DNA of 64,000 bases from Acetivibrio cellulolyticus CD2 (GTDB taxonomy: Bacteria; Bacillota; Clostridia; Acetivibrionales; Acetivibrionaceae): positions 795,615 through 859,614 of the forward strand of contig NZ_JH556658.1 of the NCBI RefSeq assembly GCF_000179595.2. The letters run 5' to 3'. Positions 29,803 through 37,950 of this stretch are shown one piece after another. The position numbers and the translations under genes are program-made. How positions within the stretch are numbered: the stretch's first letter is position 1; every line of letters begins with the position of its first letter. The notes beneath the pieces were generated by a model. The model saw only the letters and a list, made by a program, of their open reading frames with translations. It made no database searches and had not been told where the DNA came from.

Positions 29803-31542
29803 TTAATAAGCAGGAAATACCTTTATGGAACCTAGCAAATACAATCTTAAATAACCAAAATCAATCGAATTTATGCTTCCATCACCATTTAAATCAGCAG
29901 CCTTTAAATCATCTAATACAGGGAAATCAATTATCGTCCCCAAAAGGAACATCCTAAAGTAACCAAAGTCAATTGAATTCACACTTCCGTCACCATTTAA
30001 GTCACCAACAATTACATTAGCTTGAGTAGGCGTAGGGGTTGATGTGGTAAGAGTTGGTTTTGGAGTAGAAGTAGTTGATGGGATCACAGTTCCTGTTGTA
30101 CTGAAAGGTGAAGCAGGAAGACCGTCCTTGTTATATAAGTTTCCAAGCGGATTATTGCCCCATGAATACTTAACCGAAACAGGGTTTGATATGGCAGATG
30201 AACTTACTACAACAGAATTACCATCAATAACAGCATCTGCAAAGACGTAATTACCATCCTGACCAGCTATTGCAAAACCTTTAAGTGTGCCGCCGGGTAC
30301 TTCCTGAACAGGTTCTAGACCAGTCTTGCTGGCTACCATAAGACCATTTTGCGCATTTTCAAAAGTTATCTTGACTTTATTGCCGCTAATGGACATTCCT
30401 GAATACAAAGGACCTGTAGGAACAATGTCTTTGTTATAAAATTTACTCAGGGCACATAGAGCTGATCTATAACCAAGATCCTGTTTATTTTTTGGATGTA
30501 TATCAACAGCACCTAAATCCATTGTAGTCACAAGACCAACATTATTTAATTTTCGTGAAACATTCAATTGGCTTTCTCTTATAACAGGCCAGGGGACATT
30601 CTCAACTGGAGTAGTTTGAAGCTCCGTATAATATGGCAACTGAACCACTACAAAGGGCATATCTGCTTTCTTAAAATTTGTCCTCCAATCGTTTATCATA
30701 GACGTAAGTTGACTTTCATACAGTGTTGGAAAATTCGTATTTGACTCACCCTGATACCAGAATACACCCTTGAATTTAAGCGGGGTGAGAGGTGCTATCA
30801 TTCCATTATAGTAAATATCAGGTGAAGATGGTGTATAGCTGAGACCCGTGGTTGTATCAAGAAAAGTTTCCATGGCTTCATTGCTGATCCAGCTTTCGAT
30901 AAAACTTCCACCAACAGCAGAACATATTATTCCTATTGGCACATCAAGCTCTTCATTTAATTCCTTTGCAAAAAAGTATGCTGCACCGGATAGATTTCCA
31001 ACCGATGTTGGAGTGCATTTATACCAGCCGCTTACATATCCGAAATTATCCTGTGGTGATGAGCTGCTTGCATAGGGAGTTGTAAAATATCTGATATTAG
31101 GGTTGTTACAGTTTTGTACTTCTGTATCACCATTTTCTACGAAAGGGAGTTGCATAACCATGTTTGATTGACCTGAACAAAGCCATAATTCACCGAAGTA
31201 TATATCACTGACAGTCACGGTCTGAGAACCTGTTACCGTCATCTGATATGGTCCGCCGGCTGAGAACGGTTCAAGCGTTGCAGTCCATTTGCCGGTTGAA
31301 TCAGCAACACAGGAAGCAATTTTATCTCCAATTTTAACTGTTATTTTTTCACCTGAGCTTGTCCATCCCCAGATAGTATTTTCTACATCTCTTTGCAAAA
31401 CCATATTATTTGCAAACACCGGATGTAAAAATGGTTTCGTCTCTGCCTGTATGTACTGTTGCGGAGATACCAGACAGAACAATAATACAGTTGCCATCAT
31501 TACAGAAATTATAGCACGTTTTGAAATAATTCTAAAAATCAC
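29803..31542 (-). CDS. Secreted SASA-family carbohydrate esterase with a dockerin
   Basis: The start is GTG at 31542 behind GGGGGAG. The 579-residue product has a signal peptide ending near QAE (about 34). A beta domain (about 36-115) precedes a SASA/sialate O-acetylesterase-like catalytic domain. That domain has the nucleophile motif LCSGQSNMVMQLP, then GVFWYQGESN and SAVGGSFIESWIS, and a late DIHPKNKQDLG carrying the catalytic His. After a second beta part and a Thr/Pro linker (TPKPTLTTSTPTPTQ) comes a dockerin with two NSIDFGY repeats. The enzyme probably removes acetyl groups from plant polysaccharides as part of the cellulosome. The exact ester is not determined. Confidence 0.87.
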   Translation of the reverse strand: MIFRIISKRAIISVMMATVLLFCLVSPQQYIQAETKPFLHPVFANNMVLQRDVENTIWGWTSSGEKITVKIGDKIASCVADSTGKWTATLEPFSAGGPYQMTVTGSQTVTVSDIYFGELWLCSGQSNMVMQLPFVENGDTEVQNCNNPNIRYFTTPYASSSSPQDNFGYVSGWYKCTPTSVGNLSGAAYFFAKELNEELDVPIGIICSAVGGSFIESWISNEAMETFLDTTTGLSYTPSSPDIYYNGMIAPLTPLKFKGVFWYQGESNTNFPTLYESQLTSMINDWRTNFKKADMPFVVVQLPYYTELQTTPVENVPWPVIRESQLNVSRKLNNVGLVTTMDLGAVDIHPKNKQDLGYRSALCALSKFYNKDIVPTGPLYSGMSISGNKVKITFENAQNGLMVASKTGLEPVQEVPGGTLKGFAIAGQDGNYVFADAVIDGNSVVVSSSAISNPVSVKYSWGNNPLGNLYNKDGLPASPFSTTGTVIPSTTSTPKPTLTTSTPTPTQANVIVGDLNGDGSVNSIDFGYFRMFLLGTIIDFPVLDDLKAADLNGDGSINSIDFGYLRLYLLGSIKVFPAY

Positions 31543-32002
31543 TTTAAAATCTCCCCCTATTTATATTTGTAATATACATTATAAAACGAGTGTAATGTTA
31601 CATTATTTCTTTATAATATTATTCTATCATAATAATTCGAAAAAGGTTATATTTTTATGTTATAGTTATAACCATAATTCTTTTTTATACTTTTGAAATA
31701 ATTCTGTAAAAAAACTGAAACATTCTTGTAATTGTTTTCCAGACAAAACATTGGTATCATAAATATACATTCATTATTGTGTTTTACAGAATTAATTTTA
31801 CATATTCATGTTTAACAATAATATTTGCATTAAATTTAATGCGCTCGGATGAAAAAACAGGAGAAACGCTTCCCCCTTTCTCCTGTTTTTTCGTTGTTTA
31901 GCTATTTCTTAGAAAGTTTTTTTTAGATTAAAAATGCATAATCTTGATTTTTATCCTTCAAAAATGTAATATTAGAATAATAAGCTCAACGCGGAGTTTT
32001 TT
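31543..32002. other. Divergent intergenic region with an orphan terminator
   Basis: This AT-rich region lies between the esterase start and the ypmA-like remnant. The only structured element is the terminator at 31852-31891. It has no coding frame upstream of it on the plus strand, so an unseen small RNA or leader may end there. Confidence 0.5.
31852..31891 (+). terminator. Orphan Rho-independent terminator
   Basis: A perfect 15-bp stem (31852-31866 with 31877-31891) around a C-rich loop ends in a T run. Confidence 0.85.
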
Positions 32003-32169
32003 ATGTATCGTGATGGCAAGCTTGAATTAAAAGCTACGGTTGTAGTGGATAATAGTTTGGAATTATATAAAATAGTGGATTTCCTTAATAAAAAACTGAA
32101 AGTAAAAATTAAATTTTCGGACTAAGTAAGAAAGCTGAAGAAATAAAAATTTCAATTTATGAAACTTAA
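32003..32169 (+). pseudogene. DUF4264/YpmA-like small protein gene with a frameshift
   Basis: From ATG 32003 (GCGGAG before it) the frame reads MYRDGKLELKATVVVDNSLELYKIVDFLNKKLK and stops at 32125. From 32113 another frame continues IFGLSKKAEEIKISIYET to TAA 32169. Joined, the two give the roughly 55-residue YpmA/DUF4264 pattern (YK-VDFLN--LK---LIFGLSK---SIY). The break lies in an A/T-rich stretch near 32108-32115. It may be a true inactivating frameshift, programmed slippage or a sequencing error. Confidence 0.65.
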
Positions 32170-32242
32170 GTAGTAATAGTTAAGGAATTGTCGAAGTTAT
32201 ATTTTCAGCATTCTTAAACAAAAACACAAAAGGGGAATATTA

Positions 32243-33151
32243 ATGGAAAGCAAAAACAATGACTTAATAAAAAAAATTCAGTCAAGTATTCCGGATTTTA
32301 GCAAAGGTCAGAAGCTCATAGCAAACTTTATTATCAATCATTATGATAAGGCTGCGTTTATGACTGCTGCAAAGTTGGGTGATGAAGTTGGTGTCAGTGA
32401 ATCTACTGTTGTAAGGTTTGCAAATGAAATAGGTTTTGATGGATATCCAAAGCTTCAGAAGGTTTTGAAGGAACTTATAAAAAGTAAACTGACTTCTGTT
32501 CAGAGAATAGAAGTATCCTCCAACAGGATTAATGAAGATAATATTTTAAAAAGTGTTCTCCAATCAGATATGGAGAAAATTAAAATGACCCTTGATGAGA
32601 TAGATCAAAACAGTTTTAATAATATTGTTGAAAGTATTTTAAATGCCAAGAAAATATATATTCTAGGGGTAAGAAGTTCCGCACCGCTTGCAAGTTTCCT
32701 TGGTTTCTACTTTAATTTGATATTTGACAATGTAAGACTGGTGCATACTACTAGTGTAAGTGAAATGTTTGAGCAGATAATATATGCATCTGAAGGAGAT
32801 GTAGTAATAGGTATCAGTTTTCCAAGATACTCCAAAAGGACAATAAATGCTCTGAAATTTGGCAAGAGTCGCGGTGCTACTGTTATATCCATAACCGACA
32901 GTGTGGAATCCCCACTTGCACAATGTTCCGACCATTCACTTATTGCAAGAAGTGATATGGCATCATTTGTTGATTCTCTTGTTGCACCACTCAGTGTAAT
33001 AAATGCTTTGATAGCTGCTATTGGGGTTAGGAGAAAGCAGCATGTATATGATACATTTGAGAATCTGGAAAAGATTTGGGAAGAGTATCAGATTTATGAG
33101 AAACATGATGGAGAAGATAATGATGCTATAAATGGAAAGGAAGACTGCTAG
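32243..33151 (+). CDS. MurR/RpiR-family transcriptional regulator (HTH and SIS domains)
   Basis: ATG 32243 follows AAAGGGGAAT. The 302-residue protein has the N-terminal RpiR helix-turn-helix (about 1-77; FSKGQKLIANFI, KLGDEVGVSESTVVRFANEIGFDGYPKLQ) and a C-terminal SIS phosphosugar-binding domain (about 115-270; KKIYILGVRSSAPLASFL, DVVIGISFPRYSKRT, VISITDS). Such regulators sense sugar phosphates or amino-sugar metabolites and control nearby sugar genes. The following genes, a histidine phosphatase and a flavoprotein, start within 2 and 29 bases of the preceding stops, so it probably heads an operon. The target is unknown. Confidence 0.88.
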   Translation: MESKNNDLIKKIQSSIPDFSKGQKLIANFIINHYDKAAFMTAAKLGDEVGVSESTVVRFANEIGFDGYPKLQKVLKELIKSKLTSVQRIEVSSNRINEDNILKSVLQSDMEKIKMTLDEIDQNSFNNIVESILNAKKIYILGVRSSAPLASFLGFYFNLIFDNVRLVHTTSVSEMFEQIIYASEGDVVIGISFPRYSKRTINALKFGKSRGATVISITDSVESPLAQCSDHSLIARSDMASFVDSLVAPLSVINALIAAIGVRRKQHVYDTFENLEKIWEEYQIYEKHDGEDNDAINGKEDC

Positions 33152-33153
33152 AA

Positions 33154-33786
33154 GTGTCTAAAATTTATCTGGTGCGTCATGGTGAAACTGATTGGAACAG
33201 GGAAGACCGATGCCAGGGGTGTCTGGATATCGATCTAAACAGTGATGGAATCAAACAGGCTGAGGTCGTAGCTCAAAGGCTATCTACTGAAGATATTCAT
33301 TTGATTTATTGCAGTAATCTAAAGAGAGCATACAGAACAGCCGAAATTATTGGCCAAAAGACAGGCTTGAGTATAACAAAAAATGAAGGTCTAAATGAAA
33401 TACACTTCGGAGATTGGGAAGGTCTTACCTTTGGTGAGATGAGAAACAGGCCTGATTATAATTACAATGATTGGAGACTTTCACCCCATACTGTTGAATT
33501 TCCGGGTGAAGGCAGCCTAAATAATGTACAAAAGCGTGTAATGAAGTATGTTGATGAAATAATTTCACAAAATACGGGTAAAAATATTCTTATAGTTTCT
33601 CACGGAGGTGTAATAAAGCTTATAGTTTTAGGGCTTTTAGGCATAGGACTTGAAGCTTACACCAAGTTTTATATTTCCAATACTTCTGTTAGTATTATAA
33701 ATGTGGAAAAAGACAGGAACTATTTGAGAACACTCAATGATACATGCCATGTAATTACAGGCGCCCCGAAACGTAATTTTTTCTAG
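33154..33786 (+). CDS. Histidine phosphatase (phosphoglycerate-mutase-like)
   Basis: GTG 33154 lies two bases after the regulator stop, with GGAAAGGAAG upstream. The 210-residue protein has the catalytic RHGETDWN near residues 8-15 (phospho-histidine His9). It also has CSNLKRAYRTAEII, EIHFGDWEGLTFGE and the second catalytic His in VSHGGVIKLI. The pattern matches the CobC/GpmB branch that hydrolyses small phosphate esters, such as alpha-ribazole phosphate or sugar phosphates, rather than true phosphoglycerate mutases. No cobalamin genes are near, and the SIS-domain regulator before it makes a sugar phosphate substrate possible. Confidence 0.86.
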   Translation: MSKIYLVRHGETDWNREDRCQGCLDIDLNSDGIKQAEVVAQRLSTEDIHLIYCSNLKRAYRTAEIIGQKTGLSITKNEGLNEIHFGDWEGLTFGEMRNRPDYNYNDWRLSPHTVEFPGEGSLNNVQKRVMKYVDEIISQNTGKNILIVSHGGVIKLIVLGLLGIGLEAYTKFYISNTSVSIINVEKDRNYLRTLNDTCHVITGAPKRNFF

Positions 33787-33815
33787 GCAATATTTAAAAG
33801 ATACGGAGAAAAAGC

Positions 33816-35045
33816 ATGAGTAAAAAAGTTGTTGTTATAGGAGGCGGTCCGGCAGGAATACTTGCTGCCGGAAAGGCCGCAGAACTTGGAAATGACGTTA
33901 CACTGGTTGAAAAGAACGACAGATTGGGTAAGAAGATTTTAATTTCAGGTAAAGGCAGATGTAATATCACAAATAATACCGATATTGAAGGCCTGATTGA
34001 GAATATTCCTGGAAACGGGAATTTTTTGTATTCCGCTTTTTATACATTTTCCAATACTGATCTTATAGAATTTTTACATAATTATGGTCTTGAAACAAAA
34101 GTTGAAAGGGGAGGGAGAGTCTTTCCTGTTTCAGACAGGGCTAAAGATGTTGTTGACACTCTTTCAAAATATCTGAAGGATACCAGCGTTAATATACTTT
34201 TAAATTCTCAGGTAACTGAGATTATTACAAACGATGGTGCGGTAAAAGGAGTGCTGCTTAAAAACGGCAGAAAAATTGATTGTGATTCTGTTGTGCTTGC
34301 AACGGGAGGATCATCATATCCCGGCACAGGCTCAACAGGCGATGGTTATAAAATTGCAAAAAAGGTAGGACATGAAATAATAAAGCTTCGCCCATCGCTT
34401 GTGCCCTTAGTAGTCATGGAAAAATGGATTGGAGAACTTCAAGGACTTTCCTTAAAGAATGTATCAGCAACCCTTTTAAATGAAAAAGGGAAAAAGATCT
34501 ATTCGGATTTTGGAGAGATGCTCTTCACCCACTATGGGGTTTCTGGTCCTATAATATTAAGTTCCAGCAGACATATTCTTGATTATGACTTCAAGGGAGT
34601 AAGCCTTGTAATTGACTTAAAACCGGCTCTGACAGAGGAAAAGCTGGATGAAAGAATACAGAGGGATTTTGAAAAGTACTCAAGAAAACAATTTAAGAAC
34701 TCATTGGATGAGCTTCTTCCACAAAAATTAATCCCTGTAGTGTTGAATCTTTCTGAGATTTCCCCGGATAAGTTTGTAAACCAAATTACAAAAGAAGAGA
34801 GAAGAAATCTGGTTAGGGTTTTAAAAAATTTAAAACTGACTATTTGCGGTTCAAGACCTATTGACGAGGCAATTGTAACAGCCGGTGGCATATCAACAAA
34901 TGAAATAAACCCATCAACTATGGAATCAAAGTTAATCAAGGGCCTTTTTCTTGCAGGTGAAGTAATTGATGTTGATGCTTATACCGGAGGGTTTAATCTT
35001 ACAATTGCATTTTCAACAGGATATCTTGCCGGGATGAATTGTTAG
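33816..35045 (+). CDS. FAD-dependent oxidoreductase of the HI0933/YhiN (BaiN-like) family
   Basis: ATG 33816 follows ACGGAGAAA. The 409-residue flavoprotein has an N-terminal dinucleotide-binding GGGPAGILAAGKAAELG with the distal Glu (VEKNDRLGKKILISGKGRCN). The characteristic NGNFLYSAFYTFSN stretch follows, with ATGGSSYPGTGSTGDGY in the middle and a C-terminal TAGGISTNEINPSTMESK, then GLFLAGEVIDVDAYTGGFN. The family includes BaiN, which reduces bile-acid intermediates in gut clostridia, but most members have unknown substrates. It is the third gene of the RpiR-headed unit. Confidence 0.88.
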   Translation: MSKKVVVIGGGPAGILAAGKAAELGNDVTLVEKNDRLGKKILISGKGRCNITNNTDIEGLIENIPGNGNFLYSAFYTFSNTDLIEFLHNYGLETKVERGGRVFPVSDRAKDVVDTLSKYLKDTSVNILLNSQVTEIITNDGAVKGVLLKNGRKIDCDSVVLATGGSSYPGTGSTGDGYKIAKKVGHEIIKLRPSLVPLVVMEKWIGELQGLSLKNVSATLLNEKGKKIYSDFGEMLFTHYGVSGPIILSSSRHILDYDFKGVSLVIDLKPALTEEKLDERIQRDFEKYSRKQFKNSLDELLPQKLIPVVLNLSEISPDKFVNQITKEERRNLVRVLKNLKLTICGSRPIDEAIVTAGGISTNEINPSTMESKLIKGLFLAGEVIDVDAYTGGFNLTIAFSTGYLAGMNC

Positions 35046-35179
35046 TACCAAAATTGTAATAAATGCACTCGTGCCATTAGTATTTTTTTATTCATTTTAG
35101 CATATTATTTCTATGGTGATAATTATATTAAGTGAACAGAGAGACACATTTACCAAAATAATATGCGGAGATGATTTTA

Positions 35180-35686
35180 ATGAAAATAGTAATCTTTAAA
35201 GCCGGCAAGGAAAAGAAAAAAGTGCATGATAAGACTGCAATGCGTTTTATAAATTTTGGTCTTGAAAAGTTTTTATTTTTTGCTTTTGTTTTTATATTTG
35301 TAGCACTTCTATTTGTTCAAGGTGCTTTGATAAATCCATCACTTCGGACATTTCTTGTGAGTGATAAAGGTATAGACGGCAGACCTTTAGCGCAGGAGGA
35401 ATATCTGTACAAGGAAGGAGAAATCTCTATTGCACTTTTAGAAAGTGAAACCAATGAAAATCTCAAATTGTTGGTTAATGGCGATGAAGTGGCAGCATTT
35501 AACGAAAATCATATAAAACTTTCAGTAAAAGACGGGGATGTTATAGAAGTAGATGGAAGTCTTCTTGATCATGAAACAGAAGTTGAAATTATATCAGCGA
35601 GCGAAAATATTGCAGGTAATAATGTGGGAAAGAAAATTAAGGTTAATTCCAATATAGAAAAGGTAACTCAAATTTCAATTGAATAA
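35180..35686 (+). CDS. Hypothetical single-span membrane protein, 168 aa
   Basis: ATG 35180 is nine bases from GCGGAG; in-frame ATG 35171 directly abuts it and is unlikely. The protein has a charged N-terminus (KIVIFKAGKEKKKVHDK) and one span at about 28-48 (FLFFAFVFIFVALLFVQGAL). An outside beta-rich domain follows (EYLYKEGEISIALLESE, LKLLVNGDEVAAFNENH, VEIISASENI). I do not recognise the family, although similar short genes occur next to HutP-like genes in Clostridia. It is 72 bases upstream of the hutP-like gene and on the same strand. Confidence 0.65.
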   Translation: MKIVIFKAGKEKKKVHDKTAMRFINFGLEKFLFFAFVFIFVALLFVQGALINPSLRTFLVSDKGIDGRPLAQEEYLYKEGEISIALLESETNENLKLLVNGDEVAAFNENHIKLSVKDGDVIEVDGSLLDHETEVEIISASENIAGNNVGKKIKVNSNIEKVTQISIE

Positions 35687-35758
35687 TTATATTGTTTTAA
35701 AGCGACAATTACTATATAATATAAAGGTATTATCATTAAAATACAGGGCGGATAAAAT

Positions 35759-36193
35759 ATGGTTAAGGAACCTCAAGATTCAAAAAACTTTGGTAGTAAG
35801 GATATAGCTTCAGCTGCGGTTAAAATTGCTTTGACCTCTGATAGACAGGAAGAAAAGACATATCAGACTGATTTCCTTAAAGTTGGAATTCATACATGTG
35901 CTGTTGACTATGGTGGCGAGTTTATTACTTCTGTTATGAAAATAGTAGAGAGAGCTGTTGTATCTTCTAAAAGAGAAGGTGTAATTACAGACTGCCATAC
36001 TGAAGAAGGTGCAGTTGCAGGAGCAACAAGAGAAGCACTTTCTCAAATAATGCCCAAGGCTATAGGCCTTAATGTGGGCGGTAAAATTGGTATTGCGAGG
36101 TATAAGAATCATATAAGTGTGGCAATATTTTTTGGGATTGGTCTGCTCCATTTGAATGAAGTATCAATAGGTCTTGGACATAGAGTAGTATAA
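35759..36193 (+). CDS. HutP-family protein
   Basis: The 144-residue protein has the compact HutP pattern: IASAAVKIALTS, VGIHTCAVDYGGEF, CHTEEGAVAGATREAL, then GLNVGGKIGIARYKNHISVAIFFGIGLLHLNEV. The conserved HTEEGAVAG resembles the Mg/His-binding segment of Bacillus HutP. HutP binds L-histidine, Mg and hut leader RNA and acts as an antiterminator in histidine use. Here no hut genes are present. The gene sits before aroH, cmk and plsC, so this clostridial form probably controls something else or serves a housekeeping role. ATG 35759 has a weak GGGCGG upstream. Confidence 0.75.
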   Translation: MVKEPQDSKNFGSKDIASAAVKIALTSDRQEEKTYQTDFLKVGIHTCAVDYGGEFITSVMKIVERAVVSSKREGVITDCHTEEGAVAGATREALSQIMPKAIGLNVGGKIGIARYKNHISVAIFFGIGLLHLNEVSIGLGHRVV

Positions 36194-36244
36194 TTAATGC
36201 CAATATTGTTCACTGTAGCATGGTATAATGGGAGGATAAATTAA

Positions 36245-36607
36245 ATGGTCAGGGGTATTAGAGGGGCAACAACTGTTGAATGTAACGAAGCAGTTGAGAT
36301 GCTAAAAGAAACCGAAAAACTGCTTGTTGAAATTATTGAAAAAAACAGATTGAAAGAAGACGACATTATCAGTATAATTTTTACTGTGACTAATGATTTG
36401 AATGCAGCGTTTCCTGCTGTCGCAGCTAGAAATCTCGGATGGACAAGTATTGCGTTAATGTGTACAAATGAGATTGATGTACCTGGAAGCCTTAAAAAGT
36501 GTATAAGGGTTCTGCTGCATGTAAATACGGATAAGAAAAATGATGAAATTAAACACATATATTTAAATAATGCTAAAGTATTAAGACCTGATTTAAAAAA
36601 CGAATAA
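36245..36607 (+). CDS. aroH: Chorismate mutase, AroH type
   Basis: The 120-residue protein is full length for the monofunctional AroH class. VRGIRGATTVECNEAVEML starts with the conserved Arg of the active site. DIISIIFTVTNDLNAAFPAVAAR and the end RVLLHVNTDKK match the trimeric Bacillus enzyme. It converts chorismate to prephenate for phenylalanine and tyrosine synthesis. ATG 36245 follows GGGAGG. The gene lies between the hutP-like gene and cmk; aroK and aroC are also in the window, at 58.9-60.6 kb. Confidence 0.9.
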   Translation: MVRGIRGATTVECNEAVEMLKETEKLLVEIIEKNRLKEDDIISIIFTVTNDLNAAFPAVAARNLGWTSIALMCTNEIDVPGSLKKCIRVLLHVNTDKKNDEIKHIYLNNAKVLRPDLKNE

Positions 36608-36685
36608 AATCTTTGGGAATTGAACCCTTTGCTTTTATTACAAGAGGCTAAGGAATAGCCGAAATATTACTTTAGGAGACATAAA

Positions 36686-37366
36686 ATGGACTGTAACAAA
36701 AAAATAGCTATTGCAATTGATGGCCCTGCTGGTGCAGGCAAAAGTACTATTGCGAAACTGGTTTCTAAAAAACTAAAAATTGTATACTTAGATACAGGAG
36801 CCATGTATAGAACGGTAGCACTAAAAGCTATTAGAGAGAATGTAGATACACTTGACAGGGAAAAGCTGTCAAAGCTGATTGAACGTATAAACATTAAAGT
36901 TGAATACATAGGTGAAGATCAAAGAATATACTTGGATGATGAAGATGTAAGTGATCTTATCAGAACGCCTGAAGTATCAATAGGGGCATCTAATGTTGCA
37001 GTTATCCCGGAAGTAAGGATAAAGATGGTTGAACTCCAGCGGGAGATTGCACAAAAATGTAGTGTTGTGATGGATGGTCGTGATATTGGAACATATGTAC
37101 TTCCGAATGCCACCCTAAAAATATTTCTTACTGCATCTATTGAAGAAAGAGCAAAAAGAAGATATAATGAACAACTGTTAAAAGGTATTACAGATGTTTC
37201 ATTTGATGATGTCAAAAAGGATATTGAATATAGGGACAAAAATGACAGCAGCCGTGCCTTTGCTCCATTAGCAAAAGCAGATGATGCTATAGAACTGGAT
37301 ACTACAATAATGAGTATAGATGAAGTAGCAAAAAAAATATTGGAGCAGATTGAGGGCATATGTTAA
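36686..37366 (+). CDS. cmk: Cytidylate kinase
   Basis: The 226-residue enzyme phosphorylates CMP and dCMP with ATP. It has the P-loop GPAGAGKSTIAKLV near residue 13, the substrate segment LDTGAMYRTVAL, the CMP-binding VVMDGRDIGTYVLP and the lid RRYNEQLLKG. The insert typical of bacterial CMP kinases is present. ATG 36686 follows TAGGAG. It overlaps the next acyltransferase gene by seven bases. The chain cmk-plsC-ispH/rpsA is a common gene order in Clostridia. Confidence 0.95.
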   Translation: MDCNKKIAIAIDGPAGAGKSTIAKLVSKKLKIVYLDTGAMYRTVALKAIRENVDTLDREKLSKLIERINIKVEYIGEDQRIYLDDEDVSDLIRTPEVSIGASNVAVIPEVRIKMVELQREIAQKCSVVMDGRDIGTYVLPNATLKIFLTASIEERAKRRYNEQLLKGITDVSFDDVKKDIEYRDKNDSSRAFAPLAKADDAIELDTTIMSIDEVAKKILEQIEGIC

Positions 37367-37950
37367 TTGAGATATTTAGATTTTTTGTGAAAATAGTTTT
37401 TTCACTGCTTTATAGAGTTAAAATTGTTGGCATGGAAAATGTACCAAAAGATGGTGCTCTAATATTGTGTGCAAATCATAACGGCGAGATGGATATGTTC
37501 TTTATTGGATATAGATTAAAGAGACTGGTGCATTATATGGCAAAGGAGGAGCTTTTTAAAAATCCATTGCTTGGTGGGTTTATTAGGTGGCTCGGAGCTT
37601 TTCCTGTAAAAAGAGGCAAAGCTGATGTAGAAGCAATAAAGACTTCTTTGAAGCTCCTTGAAAATAATGAAATATTAGGTATTTTCCCAGAAGGCACCCG
37701 CATGAAAAAGAAAGCAGCAAACTCTATCAGAGTAAAACCAGGGGTTGCACTAATAGCACAGAAATCAGGTGCTCCAATTATTCCAGTTGCTGTTATGGGT
37801 AGTTATAAACCGTTCAGCAAAATAAAAATTGTATTTGGAAAACCATTTAGTATTGATTTAAATAAAGATAACAAATATACTAATAGTGAACTGGTAGAAA
37901 TATCAGAAAATATTATGTCAAAAGTTTATGCCCTTATGGAGGAAAAGTAG
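37360..37950 (+). CDS. plsC: 1-acyl-sn-glycerol-3-phosphate acyltransferase
   Basis: ATG 37360 overlaps the end of cmk. The 196-residue protein has the PlsC motifs in order: NHNGEMD (HX4D, about 41-46), GAFPVKRGKAD, IFPEGTRMKKK, and VPVAVMGSYKP-like APIIPVAVMGSY. An N-terminal hydrophobic segment anchors it to the inner membrane face. There it makes phosphatidic acid from lysophosphatidic acid. This one has the standard FPEGTR box, unlike the zinc-ribbon homolog at 8452. The next gene starts at the base after its stop. Confidence 0.92.
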   Translation: MLIEIFRFFVKIVFSLLYRVKIVGMENVPKDGALILCANHNGEMDMFFIGYRLKRLVHYMAKEELFKNPLLGGFIRWLGAFPVKRGKADVEAIKTSLKLLENNEILGIFPEGTRMKKKAANSIRVKPGVALIAQKSGAPIIPVAVMGSYKPFSKIKIVFGKPFSIDLNKDNKYTNSELVEISENIMSKVYALMEEK

